Source: Methylopumilus sp036745495 (GTDB lineage: Bacteria > Pseudomonadota > Gammaproteobacteria > Burkholderiales > Methylophilaceae). From it: a stretch of DNA of 20,888 nt. Each line of letters opens with the position of its first letter. Within the stretch, counting starts at the first letter, position 1. Below are positions 1 to 8,227 of the stretch, piece after piece. The stretch lies in assembly GCA_036745495.1 (NCBI GenBank), contig DAIOGA010000012.1, positions 1 through 20,888 on the forward strand, given 5' to 3'. Both the position numbers and the translations under genes were made by a program. Below the pieces are notes generated by a model that was not told the origin of the DNA, searched no databases, and saw nothing but the letters and a program-made list of their open reading frames with translations.

Positions 1-753
1 ATTTCATGCGATACATTTTTTTATGGGCTTGGTATTGAATTAGGTATTAATAAATTATCTGAATTTTTATCTCAATTTGGTTTTGGTCAAGCCACTCATA
101 TTGATATGTTTGGAGAGAATGCTGGATTACTTCCATCGCCTGAATGGAAGCAAAAAAGATTCAAACAACCGTGGTATTTGGGTGAAACTGTTATTACAAG
201 TATCGGTCAGGGTTATACACTTGTCACACCTATGCAGTTAGCAGAAGCAGTCGGAACACTTGCTAACGGTGGACTTACGATTCAACCAAGACTCATTCAA
301 TCCATTAAAAATAGTCAGACTGGAAAAATAGAAACATTTAAAAATAAAACGGTTCGAGAATTACATTTCAAACCTGAGAATTTGGCGCTTGTGAAAGAAG
401 GTATGATGAATGTCACACAACCAGGGGGAACTGCTGCAAGCGTAGGTGCTGGAGCGCCTTACAAGATTGCCGCCAAAACAGGGACGGCTCAAGTGGTAGA
501 GATGAAAGAAAATCAAAAATATAATCCTAATCGTATGAATGAAAGACATCGTGACCATGCACTTTTTATCGCTTATGCACCGGCAGAAGATCCAACGATT
601 GCGGTTGCCGTTATTGTTGAAAATGGTGGTCATGGAGGGTCAACGGCTGGTCCTATTGCAAGAAAATTGATGGATTATTATTTGCTTAAAAAAGTATCTT
701 CAAACAAAGAAGAAAATAAAGTGGGTCCTCTTGAATCTGAATATCATGATTAA
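1..753 (+). CDS. mrdA: Penicillin-binding protein 2 (peptidoglycan transpeptidase), 3' part
   Basis: This is the C-terminal 250 residues of the transpeptidase that cross-links lateral-wall peptidoglycan in the elongasome, anchored in the inner membrane with its catalytic domain in the periplasm. The reading frame is open from base 1, so the first in-frame ATG at 106 is internal and the true start lies upstream. The second active-site motif appears at once as Ser-Cys-Asp (bases 4-12), the SxD variant typical of PBP2. The blocks GLLPSPEWKQKRF and GQGYTLVTPMQLA follow. The KTG motif is at 475-483 in AAKTGTAQV. The nucleophilic SxxK and the N-terminal membrane segment are outside the window. Its partner rodA starts 12 nt downstream. 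The call is very secure; only the 5' boundary is missing. Confidence 0.96.
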   Translation: MSCDTFFYGLGIELGINKLSEFLSQFGFGQATHIDMFGENAGLLPSPEWKQKRFKQPWYLGETVITSIGQGYTLVTPMQLAEAVGTLANGGLTIQPRLIQSIKNSQTGKIETFKNKTVRELHFKPENLALVKEGMMNVTQPGGTAASVGAGAPYKIAAKTGTAQVVEMKENQKYNPNRMNERHRDHALFIAYAPAEDPTIAVAVIVENGGHGGSTAGPIARKLMDYYLLKKVSSNKEENKVGPLESEYHD

Positions 754-765
754 AATAAAATCACT

Positions 766-1863
766 ATGCTAGAACGCCTATTTTTACGCTTACAAAAAAA
801 TATTGATTCCGTTCTCATGATCTTTATTAGCTCAGCTTTGGTGGTCGGTCTTTTTACACTCTATAGCGCTTCTGGGCGAAATATTATTTTGGTGCTCAAT
901 CAACTCTTTTATATTGGCCTTGGGTTTATATTGCTTTGGATTACAGCGAGAATTCATCCTAAACATTATGAGAAATTAGCACTGCCTATTTATATCTTAG
1001 GTTTGTTATTACTGTTTGCTGTCATGTTTGTGGGTCAATCAAGTCACGGTGCTCGACGCTGGTTAAATTTAGGCGCTTTTAAAATGCAACCTTCTGAAAT
1101 TATGCGTCTTGCAGTACCCATCGCTATGGCTTGGTATCTTTCTAAGCGAGAAAATAACAGGCATGCGATCGACTATATGATTGCCTCTCTTTTTTTTATT
1201 TTGCCCGTCATCCTTATTATCAATCAGCCTGATTTAGGTACAGGGCTATTAATTACCGCATCAGGTTTTTATATTCTTTTTTTGGCTGGCTTAAATTGGA
1301 AATTTATTGTGGGGGGTGTTATCGGCTTTTTTTCTCTAGCGCCTATCATTTGGACGCATTTACATGACTATCAAAAGAATAGATTACTTATCTTATTGGA
1401 TCCAAGCCAAGATCCATTAGGTTCCGGATATCACACCATTCAATCTTCAATTGCCATGGGCTCAGGCGGTCTTATTGGTAAAGGCTGGCTTAATGGGACA
1501 CAAGGTCAACTGGATTTCTTGCCTGAACGAACGACTGATTTTATTTTTGCAGTCTTCAGTGAAGAATTTGGTTTATTAGGCAACCTTCTTCTCTTAGGAT
1601 TATTTGCACTCATTATTGGTCGAAGCCTCATGATTGCTTCTCAAGCCAAAAACACATTTACAAGACTTTTAGCTGCTAACATTGGACTTACTTTCTTTAC
1701 GTATATCTTTATTAATATCGCCATGGTCAGCGGCATCATGCCTGTGGTGGGCGTACCTTTGCCACTCATTAGTTTTGGCGGCACATCTATGACGATTATT
1801 TTAATTAGCTTTGGTATATTAATGAGTGTGCATTCACATAAAGAACTTGTAGGATCATCTTAA
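766..1863 (+). CDS. rodA: Rod-shape SEDS peptidoglycan glycosyltransferase RodA
   Basis: RodA is the polytopic SEDS-family enzyme that polymerises lipid II into glycan strands and works as a complex with PBP2, encoded immediately upstream. The 365-residue product has the family's normal length and about ten hydrophobic segments. Recognisable blocks are GARRWLNLG (95-103), QPSEIMRLAVP (108-118), QPDLGTG (154-160), DPLGSGYHTIQS (216-227) and FLPERTTDFIFAV (251-263). Asp258 in TTDF corresponds to the catalytic Asp262 of E. coli RodA. The C-terminal GIMPVVGVPLPLISFGG block is also intact. There is no strong Shine-Dalgarno sequence before the ATG, so translation may be coupled to mrdA. Its stop TAA shares one base with the ATG of rlpA. 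Confidence 0.97.
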   Translation: MLERLFLRLQKNIDSVLMIFISSALVVGLFTLYSASGRNIILVLNQLFYIGLGFILLWITARIHPKHYEKLALPIYILGLLLLFAVMFVGQSSHGARRWLNLGAFKMQPSEIMRLAVPIAMAWYLSKRENNRHAIDYMIASLFFILPVILIINQPDLGTGLLITASGFYILFLAGLNWKFIVGGVIGFFSLAPIIWTHLHDYQKNRLLILLDPSQDPLGSGYHTIQSSIAMGSGGLIGKGWLNGTQGQLDFLPERTTDFIFAVFSEEFGLLGNLLLLGLFALIIGRSLMIASQAKNTFTRLLAANIGLTFFTYIFINIAMVSGIMPVVGVPLPLISFGGTSMTIILISFGILMSVHSHKELVGSS

Positions 1864-2765
1864 TGTTTAGAATTTATTTTTTAGCTCTCATACTTTTTTC
1901 GATATTGACAGGTTGTGCAAGCGGTCCTTCTTTTAAAAATGAGGGGGGCACTACTCCTTCAAAAAAAGGGGGTGGCTATTATCTCGATGATGGCCCAGGT
2001 GATCACCCCCCTGAAAATATCGATGCTATTCCTGATGCAACACCTAAAGTAGAGCCTTTTAATACACGCGCAAATCAACCTTATATTGCGCTTGATAACA
2101 AATATATCCCTATGACTTCTTTTTATCCTTACAAAGAAAGGGGTGTCGCTTCTTGGTACGGCAAACGTTATCACGGCAAAAAAACATCAATTGGGGAATA
2201 CTATGACATGTATAGCATGACAGGTGCGCATACTACACTCCCTATTCCCTGCTATGTGAGAGTGACCAATACTGAAAATGGTAAAAGTGTGATTGTCAGA
2301 ATTAACGATCGAGGTCCATTTAAAAAAGATCGCGTCATCGATTTGTCATTTGCTGCAGCTTACAAATTAAGATTGTCTGATAAAGGAAGTGGTCCGGTAG
2401 AGGTGGAACTTATTGATCCAAGACAATTTAGTGCACTCAAAAAAACGCCTGATGTCATTACTGAAAAAATAAAAGAAAAAGAAGTGACTACCTCGCAGGT
2501 AAAAACAGAAGAAGCTATAACGAGTGAGCCTCTTTATATTCAAGCTGGGGCTTTTAAAAATGAAAAAAATGCGGATCTTTTGTTGAAACAACTCTCTGAA
2601 ATGAAATTAGAAAATACACCGCCATTTAAAAAAGAGTTTACAGAAGATTTATTTCATGTGGTGATTGGCCCTTTCAATTCTAAAAATGAAGCTACTAACG
2701 TCGCAGATCTTATTAAATCAAAAATAAAAATTAGTATTTTTGTAATTGCTAAAGAAAAGAATTAA
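1863..2765 (+). CDS. rlpA: Septal ring lytic transglycosylase / rare lipoprotein A
   Basis: RlpA is an outer-membrane lipoprotein; in Pseudomonas it cleaves peptide-free glycan strands during daughter-cell separation. Residues 1-17 form a lipoprotein signal ending in LTG before the lipidated Cys18. A low-complexity linker follows. The double-psi beta-barrel domain spans about residues 93-185, starting GVASWYGKRYHG. Candidate catalytic residues by family alignment are Glu112, His123 (in GAHTTLP) and Asp149 (in NDRGPF), so the enzyme looks active. A charged Lys/Glu-rich linker leads to a C-terminal SPOR domain from about residue 223 (PLYIQAGAF) to the end, which would bind denuded septal glycan. 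It sits between rodA and ybeD with no intergenic space on either side. The dacA gene that commonly follows rlpA is absent. Confidence 0.94.
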   Translation: MFRIYFLALILFSILTGCASGPSFKNEGGTTPSKKGGGYYLDDGPGDHPPENIDAIPDATPKVEPFNTRANQPYIALDNKYIPMTSFYPYKERGVASWYGKRYHGKKTSIGEYYDMYSMTGAHTTLPIPCYVRVTNTENGKSVIVRINDRGPFKKDRVIDLSFAAAYKLRLSDKGSGPVEVELIDPRQFSALKKTPDVITEKIKEKEVTTSQVKTEEAITSEPLYIQAGAFKNEKNADLLLKQLSEMKLENTPPFKKEFTEDLFHVVIGPFNSKNEATNVADLIKSKIKISIFVIAKEKN

Positions 2766-3044
2766 GTGTCAGATCAAAATACATCACCAGAAACTCTCAT
2801 TGAATTTCCATGTCACTTCCCAATTAAAGTGATGGGAGAAGTCCATGATGAATTTACATCGACAGTGATTGAAATCATCAAACAAAAAAATGGAAAATTT
2901 GATCCGAGTACGATTGAGATGAAGGGAAGTAGTGAAGGTCGTTATATCAGCCTTACTTGCTTTGTTTATGTGACAAATAAACCCGAGTTAGATGATATCT
3001 ATCGATCACTTTCATCACATCCCATGATTAAAGTCGTTCTGTAA
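2766..3044 (+). CDS. ybeD: YbeD/DUF493 family protein (lipoate operon)
   Basis: This is a small cytosolic protein of 92 residues with an ACT-like fold in the characterised E. coli homologue; its biochemical role is not settled. The conserved central region reads EFPCHFPIKVMG (14-25), then a stretch ending YISLTCFVYVTNKPELDDIYRSL, typical of the family. The chosen start is a GTG directly abutting the rlpA stop codon with zero spacing. The next in-frame ATG (2832) would delete the conserved FPCHFPIKV block, so GTG is preferred. In many proteobacteria ybeD precedes lipB, as here, which suggests a link to lipoate metabolism, but no function can be read from the sequence itself. Confidence 0.9.
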   Translation: MSDQNTSPETLIEFPCHFPIKVMGEVHDEFTSTVIEIIKQKNGKFDPSTIEMKGSSEGRYISLTCFVYVTNKPELDDIYRSLSSHPMIKVVL

Positions 3045-3048
3045 TTTT

Positions 3049-3666
3049 ATGTCTATCGGCATCAAATATCTCGGGCTCACGCCTTATGAGTCGACATGGA
3101 ATGAAATGAAAAATTTCACTTCTAAAAGAAACCATTCTACGCTGGACGAAATATGGATTACAGAACATGAGGCTATTTATACGCTAGGGTTAAACCGAAA
3201 AGATTTTAAAAAGCCTTTAAGAGATGATATTCCAATCCTTCATGTGGATCGTGGTGGAAAAATCACTTATCACGGTCGAGGCCAGCTCATTATTTACCCG
3301 CTTATTGATCTTGAGCGTTACCATTTAACCATTAGATCTTTCGTGACATTAATTGAAAAAAGTATTGTGGGATTTTTATCCCGTCGCGATATTAAAGCCA
3401 ATGCTAAAATAGAAGCTCCTGGGGTATATATTGAAAATAAAAAAATTGCTTCGTTGGGATTGCGAATCAAAAACCATGCTTCATACCATGGCTTAAGTTT
3501 AAATATTGATATGGATCTATCCCCTTTTGATGCGATTGATCCTTGTGGTTATAAAAATTTACAAATGACACAATTAAAAACATTTACAGATGATGTATCG
3601 ATCGAAAGCATAGGCTTCGAAATTGCGAATGATATTAAACATCAACTACTGAATTTAAAGTCATGA
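3049..3666 (+). CDS. lipB: Octanoyl-[acyl-carrier-protein]:protein N-octanoyltransferase LipB
   Basis: LipB moves an octanoyl group from octanoyl-ACP to the lipoyl-domain lysine of pyruvate and 2-oxoglutarate dehydrogenases or the glycine cleavage H protein, the first step of endogenous lipoate assembly in the cytosol. The 205-residue protein shows the ligand-pocket block VDRGGKITYHGRGQL (66-80), the catalytic lysine Lys132 in KIASLGLRI, and the catalytic acyl-thioester cysteine Cys166 in DPCGY. These match Lys135 and Cys169 of E. coli LipB. The length is ordinary. The gene overlaps lipA through ATGA, so the two consecutive enzymes of the pathway are probably translationally coupled. Confidence 0.96.
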   Translation: MSIGIKYLGLTPYESTWNEMKNFTSKRNHSTLDEIWITEHEAIYTLGLNRKDFKKPLRDDIPILHVDRGGKITYHGRGQLIIYPLIDLERYHLTIRSFVTLIEKSIVGFLSRRDIKANAKIEAPGVYIENKKIASLGLRIKNHASYHGLSLNIDMDLSPFDAIDPCGYKNLQMTQLKTFTDDVSIESIGFEIANDIKHQLLNLKS

Positions 3667-4613
3667 AAACTTATACGTCAAAACCTATAGGCATTAAAGA
3701 AACTAATTTTGAGAAGACTTCTAAGATTCCTATCAAAATTATTGAAGCGCCCATTAAGGCGAAGCCACATTGGATCAAAATGCAGCTACCTCAAAGCCAG
3801 CGATTCAATGAAATTAAATCTATTTTAAGAAAAAACAATCTTCATAGCGTATGTGAAGAAGCAAGCTGCCCTAATATTGGTGAATGTTTTAGTCTGGGTA
3901 CTGCTACATTCATGATTCTCGGTGACCTTTGTACAAGACGCTGTCCATTCTGCGATGTCGGTCATGGCAGACCTTTGCCACCTGATACTGATGAGCCAAA
4001 AAAATTAGCTCAAACTATCCGAGAGCTTAATCTGAAATATGTTGTGATTACAAGTGTAGATCGTGATGATTTACGTGATGGTGGTGCGCAACATTTTGTC
4101 GATTGTATTAAAGAAATTCGTAGCGTTTCACCCAATACAAAAATTGAAATTTTAGTGCCTGACTTTAGAGGTCGGCTTGATAAAGCGCTCGATATTTTAA
4201 GTTCGATGCCACCCGATGTGTTTAATCATAATCTTGAAACTATTCCAAGACTTTATAAAAAAGCACGTCCGGGATCAGATTATCAACATTCACTCAATTT
4301 ACTATTAAATTTCAAATTAAAGTTTCCAAACATCCCTACTAAATCAGGACTCATGTTAGGGCTGGGCGAAACCAATTCTGAAATTCTTGAGGTCATGAAG
4401 GACTTAAGAACACATCAAGTTGAAATGCTTACCCTTGGACAATATTTACAGCCAAGCGCCCATCATCTTCCTGTAGATCGCTATGTGGATCCAAAAGAGT
4501 TTAATACTTTAAAAGAAGAGGCGATTCATATGGCTTTTTCATCAGTCGCAAGTGCGCCTATGGTGAGAAGTAGTTATCACGCAGATCTTCAAGCTCATGA
4601 GGCGCAAAACTAA
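3663..4613 (+). CDS. lipA: Lipoyl synthase (radical SAM)
   Basis: LipA inserts two sulfur atoms at C6 and C8 of the protein-bound octanoyl chain made by LipB, sacrificing its auxiliary 4Fe-4S cluster. Both cluster motifs are present: Cx4Cx5C for the auxiliary cluster at Cys64, Cys69 and Cys75, and the radical-SAM Cx3Cx2C at Cys90, Cys94 and Cys97 in CTRRCPFC. The C-terminal RSSYHAD block supplies the serine ligand known for the auxiliary cluster. The length of 316 residues fits the family, with about 40 residues of poorly conserved N-terminal extension before HWIKMQLP. The start overlaps lipB by 4 nt and the stop TAA is followed directly by the gshA ATG. Confidence 0.97.
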   Translation: MKTYTSKPIGIKETNFEKTSKIPIKIIEAPIKAKPHWIKMQLPQSQRFNEIKSILRKNNLHSVCEEASCPNIGECFSLGTATFMILGDLCTRRCPFCDVGHGRPLPPDTDEPKKLAQTIRELNLKYVVITSVDRDDLRDGGAQHFVDCIKEIRSVSPNTKIEILVPDFRGRLDKALDILSSMPPDVFNHNLETIPRLYKKARPGSDYQHSLNLLLNFKLKFPNIPTKSGLMLGLGETNSEILEVMKDLRTHQVEMLTLGQYLQPSAHHLPVDRYVDPKEFNTLKEEAIHMAFSSVASAPMVRSSYHADLQAHEAQN

Positions 4614-5909
4614 ATGGTTCCACATTTAAAAACTGCACTCACAGGTCCACTTCTTTCATTAGAAAAACATCTGATTCATGAAATGGCGAATATCGAACAT
4701 TGGTTTCGCACACAATGGTTAGAGCATTCAGCTCCTTTTTATGCATCCGTTGATTTAAGAAATGCAGGATTTAAATTAGCGCCTGTCGATACCAATCTTT
4801 TTCCAGGGGGATTTAATAATTTAAATCCAGATTTTTTATCACTTTCTGTCCAAGCTGCTATGGTTGCAGTTGAGAAAGTTTGTCCTGAGGCACATCGCCT
4901 CTTAATCATTCCTGAAAATCACACACGAAACATTTATTACTTAAAAAATTTATTTGAATTACAAAATATATTAAGAAAATCAGGTTTAGATGTACGTATT
5001 GGTAGTTTAGATGAAGCAATCACGGAACCCACAACTATCCTTGTTGAAAACAATAAATCTTTACTCATTGAGCCTTTAAAACGCATTAAAAATAGATTAG
5101 TGCTTGAAAATAAGACGCTTGGAAATTTTGATGCATGTGCGATTTTATTAAATAATGATTTATCTGCAGGTATTCCTGACATATTAAAAAATCTTGAACA
5201 GAATTTAATTCCTCCTCTTCATGCAGGTTGGGCAACGCGCAGAAAATCACAACATTTTAAAGCTTATGATGAAGTCGTGAAATCATTTGCTGAATTTATT
5301 AAAGTCGATCCTTGGCTCATTAATCCTTATTTTGATCATGCCAGTCAGATTGATTTTCACTCAAGACAGGGCGAAGATGAACTTGCGGAAAAAGTAGATC
5401 AAATCCTAACGAAGATTCGATTGAAATATAAAGAATACAAAGTCGAGCATGAGCCTTTTGTGATTGTTAAGGCAGACGCCGGCACTTATGGTATGGGTAT
5501 TATGTCTGTGAAGCATGGTGACGAATTAAGAAATTTAAATCGAAAATCACGGAATAAAATGTCTGTAGTCAAAGAAGGTCTTGAGGTATCAGAAGTGATT
5601 ATTCAAGAGGGCGTCTATTCTGAAGAATGTATTAATGAAGCCGTCGCAGAGCCTGTCGTTTATATGATAGATCATTTTGTCATTGGTGGATTTTATCGTG
5701 TTCATACGACGCGAGGTAAAGATGAAAACCTTAATGCGCCTGGTATGCATTTTGTACCCTTAGCCTTTGAAACTTCCTGCTCTACACCTGAAATCGACGA
5801 ATCGCCACTCTCAACACCTAATCGATTCTATGCTTATGGTGTCATTGCAAGATTAGCCCTTCTTGCAGCGTCCATTGAACTTGAAACTTATGACCCGATG
5901 AATCAATAA
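4614..5909 (+). CDS. gshA: Glutamate-cysteine ligase, T. ferrooxidans/betaproteobacterial type
   Basis: This enzyme makes gamma-glutamylcysteine from glutamate and cysteine with ATP, the first step of glutathione synthesis in the cytosol. It is not the E. coli-type GshA. The 431-residue protein resembles the separate family first described from Acidithiobacillus ferrooxidans and common in betaproteobacteria. Diagnostic stretches are FYASVDLRNAGFKLAPVDTN, the FPGGFNNL block, and FVIVKADAGTYGMGIMSV, which looks like an ATP-binding glycine-rich segment. The adjacent ATP-grasp gshB supports the assignment. The ATG lies directly after the lipA stop, with a GAGG about 11 nt upstream as a weak ribosome site. 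The family call rests on remembered motifs, since I cannot run a profile search. Confidence 0.92.
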   Translation: MVPHLKTALTGPLLSLEKHLIHEMANIEHWFRTQWLEHSAPFYASVDLRNAGFKLAPVDTNLFPGGFNNLNPDFLSLSVQAAMVAVEKVCPEAHRLLIIPENHTRNIYYLKNLFELQNILRKSGLDVRIGSLDEAITEPTTILVENNKSLLIEPLKRIKNRLVLENKTLGNFDACAILLNNDLSAGIPDILKNLEQNLIPPLHAGWATRRKSQHFKAYDEVVKSFAEFIKVDPWLINPYFDHASQIDFHSRQGEDELAEKVDQILTKIRLKYKEYKVEHEPFVIVKADAGTYGMGIMSVKHGDELRNLNRKSRNKMSVVKEGLEVSEVIIQEGVYSEECINEAVAEPVVYMIDHFVIGGFYRVHTTRGKDENLNAPGMHFVPLAFETSCSTPEIDESPLSTPNRFYAYGVIARLALLAASIELETYDPMNQ

Positions 5910-5912
5910 ACG

Positions 5913-6833
5913 ATGCCTATTCTTTTCATTATCGACCCACCTCAATCACTCCAATTAAAGAAGGATTCAACCCTGGCTTTAATGAAGGAGGCGGTTAAGC
6001 AAAATCATGAAGTTTATTTTTGTTTGCAACATGATCTATATATTGATGCCAACCAGTTATTTTGTAGAACACATCGTTTTGAATTAGATATTTTTCCAAA
6101 GCATGCAAAAAACTATGAAACGCATCCTGTTTCATTTTTTAAAGCACTCTTTATGAGGAAAGATCCGCCGGTTGATCAGGCATATCTTCATACAACCTAC
6201 TTATTAGATATCGCTGAAAAATCAAATGTGAAAGTATTCAATAAACCTTCTTCTATTAGAAGCTGGAATGAAAAAATATCGATACTTCAATTTGATACGC
6301 TTATCCCCAAAACTTTGGTCACCGCGAATCCAGAGATTGTGAAGCAATTTTTTAAAGATCATGGCGACATAATTCTAAAACCTCTTGATGGCATGGGTGG
6401 CAAGAATATTTTCCGTGTCAGTGAGTTTGAAAAAAATCTTAATGTGATTTTAGAAATCATGACTAATCATGGACATCAAATGATCATGGCGCAGCAATAT
6501 ATTCCAGAAATTAAATTAGGCGATAAACGTATTGTGATTATTGAAGGGAAACCTTTCCCCTATGCCTTGGCGCGAATTCCTATGGAAGGTGAGACGCGGG
6601 GTAATCTGGCATCAGGTGGGCAGGGTGTCGCACAAGCGCTATCAAAAAGAGATATGGAAATAGCCACTATCGTAGGCAAAAAACTATTAAGTGAAGGGCT
6701 TCATTTTGTTGGGATTGATGTGATTGGTGATTATTTAACAGAAATTAATGTCACAAGCCCGACTGGGATCGTCGAACTATTTGAACAAACAAAACAAAAT
6801 CCTGCAGAACTTATTATCAATGCGCTTCATTAA
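5913..6833 (+). CDS. gshB: Glutathione synthetase
   Basis: GshB ligates glycine to gamma-glutamylcysteine with ATP, completing glutathione. The 306-residue protein has the two-part family layout: an N-terminal substrate domain beginning ILFIIDPPQSLQLKKDST, and an ATP-grasp domain. In the latter are DGMGGKNIFRV (the ATP-lid glycine-rich loop), QQYIPEIKLGDKRIVII, the loop PMEGETRGNLASGG near the glutathione site, and the metal-binding end GIDVIGDYLTEINVTSPTGI. The length is close to the usual 315. The gene begins 3 nt after gshA, and its last 14 nt overlap the start of apbE in another frame, implying coupled translation. Confidence 0.96.
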   Translation: MPILFIIDPPQSLQLKKDSTLALMKEAVKQNHEVYFCLQHDLYIDANQLFCRTHRFELDIFPKHAKNYETHPVSFFKALFMRKDPPVDQAYLHTTYLLDIAEKSNVKVFNKPSSIRSWNEKISILQFDTLIPKTLVTANPEIVKQFFKDHGDIILKPLDGMGGKNIFRVSEFEKNLNVILEIMTNHGHQMIMAQQYIPEIKLGDKRIVIIEGKPFPYALARIPMEGETRGNLASGGQGVAQALSKRDMEIATIVGKKLLSEGLHFVGIDVIGDYLTEINVTSPTGIVELFEQTKQNPAELIINALH

Positions 6834-7869
6834 GTTTTTTTTCATTATTGTTGCGTTATGTTTTCTTCAATCTTGCTCTAAAACATCTTTATACCAATCT
6901 AAGCATTACGTCTTTGGAACCATTGTAGATATTTCTATTTATGGTGAAGATGAAAAGAAAGCGGAAGAAGCTACACAAGCAGTGCTTCATGAATTTACGC
7001 GACTTCATAACTCTCTTCACGCATGGAAAAAAAGTGACCTTACCAATCTTAATGAGGCTATAGCAAAAAATAAGCCTTATATAAATCCATCAATAGAACT
7101 TACTGAAATTCTAAAAGAAGCGAAAGTTTTAGAGGATGCTTCTAATCATTTATTCAATCCAGCCATTGGAGAACTCATCGATTATTGGGGATTTCATCAG
7201 GACGAATTTAATCCTATACATCCAGATAAATCAAAAATTAAAGTGCTTGTTGAAAGAAAGCCTTCTCTAGATCAGTTAAGTATTTCAGGATCTTCAATTA
7301 GTAGTGCTAATTCTCACGTTAAAATTGATTTGGGTGGATATGCAAAAGGATATGCACTAGATCAGGCAAACAAAATTCTTCATGAGCATCATATTAAAAA
7401 TGCACTCATCAATATTGGTGGCAATATTATCGCCATTGGCCAACATGGAAATAAACCTTGGCGTGTCGGTATACAAGACCCCAGGGGGTCGCAAGCGATT
7501 GCTAAACTGGATTTACCGGATGGATGGGCTATTGGTACATCAGGCGATTATCAACGTTATTTTATGAATGATGGTATTCGTTATTGCCATCTCATTAATC
7601 CTTTTACAGGATTCCCAATGCAAAATGTTTATTCTGTCACAGTCCTCATAGAGCCTGCCAAAAATGCAGGCACTTTATCTGACGTATTATCTAAACCACT
7701 TTTTATTGGTAAAAAAGAAGATCGAGTAGCTATAGCACAAAAACTTAATATTCATCATTACCTCATTATTGAAGAAAATCGTATATCCATGACTCAAACG
7801 ATGGCGGATAAAATTCAATTTTTAGACATTCATTCTCAGAAAAAAAATCATCTTGAAATTACGCACTAA
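6820..7869 (+). CDS. apbE: FAD:protein FMN transferase (ApbE lipoprotein)
   Basis: ApbE transfers FMN from FAD to a Ser/Thr of periplasm-facing partner proteins such as RnfG/D or NqrB/C, making covalent phosphoester flavoproteins. I start it at the ATG at 6820 rather than at 6748, because this start gives a 349-residue protein with a clean lipoprotein signal: a hydrophobic run and FLQSC with lipidated Cys19. The earlier start would put 24 non-hydrophobic residues in front. Family motifs include FGTIVDISIYG, LGGYAKGYALDQA, NIGGNIIAIGQ, GWAIGTSGDYQRYF and HLINPFTGFP. The start overlaps gshB by 14 nt and the end overlaps the next gene by 17 nt. No flavinylation substrate is encoded in the window. 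Confidence 0.93.
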   Translation: MRFIKFFFIIVALCFLQSCSKTSLYQSKHYVFGTIVDISIYGEDEKKAEEATQAVLHEFTRLHNSLHAWKKSDLTNLNEAIAKNKPYINPSIELTEILKEAKVLEDASNHLFNPAIGELIDYWGFHQDEFNPIHPDKSKIKVLVERKPSLDQLSISGSSISSANSHVKIDLGGYAKGYALDQANKILHEHHIKNALINIGGNIIAIGQHGNKPWRVGIQDPRGSQAIAKLDLPDGWAIGTSGDYQRYFMNDGIRYCHLINPFTGFPMQNVYSVTVLIEPAKNAGTLSDVLSKPLFIGKKEDRVAIAQKLNIHHYLIIEENRISMTQTMADKIQFLDIHSQKKNHLEITH

Positions 7870-8227
7870 ATCTTTTCTTGGAGACAGTCTTATTGTTTTA
7901 ATAAGTCTTATCTTTATTATTTTTGCATTTAAAACTTTCTGGCATTTTGAAACTGGCAGCGTTGTGCAAGTAAATTTTCAAGGAAAAACTTATGGGAACT
8001 TTAGCTTATTTCAAGATAAAAAAATTAGCCTTATAGGTAAAGAGGGTGAAAGTATTATTGAAATTAAAGAAGGGCGTGCTCGCTTTGCGTTAGCTCCATG
8101 TAAAAATCAATATTGCGTGCAGCAAGGATGGGTTCATCTCACAGGACAAATGCTGATTTGTATTCCCAATGAAGTCAGCATTGAAATATTAGGTAAAACG
8201 AAAGCTTATGACTCACTCAATTATTAA
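7853..8227 (+). CDS. NusG domain II-containing membrane-anchored protein
   Basis: This is a 124-residue protein with one N-terminal membrane segment (about residues 12-29) followed by a domain resembling NusG domain II (as in Pfam NusG_II), probably exposed outside the inner membrane. The signature is APCKNQYCVQQGWVHLTGQMLICIPN: a paired Cys-x4-Cys, a QGW, and a third Cys before the PNEVSIEI strand. The only sensible start is TTG at 7853, inside the end of apbE; no downstream ATG would keep the membrane segment. The gene overlaps apbE by 17 nt and the next gene by 20 nt. It is not a transcription factor despite the domain name. A role with ApbE in flavin-dependent electron transfer is inferred from gene order only. 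Confidence 0.85.
   Translation: MKLRTKSFLGDSLIVLISLIFIIFAFKTFWHFETGSVVQVNFQGKTYGNFSLFQDKKISLIGKEGESIIEIKEGRARFALAPCKNQYCVQQGWVHLTGQMLICIPNEVSIEILGKTKAYDSLNY

Noticed and set aside
106..108. In-frame ATG as the start of the mrdA fragment
   Set aside because: The frame is open to base 1 and the upstream residues contain the PBP2 SxD motif and conserved FFYGLGIELG-like sequence, so the gene continues beyond the window.
6748..6819. Longer apbE start at 6748
   Set aside because: It would mask the lipoprotein signal peptide and extend the overlap with gshB to 86 nt. The ATG at 6820 gives a proper lipobox protein.
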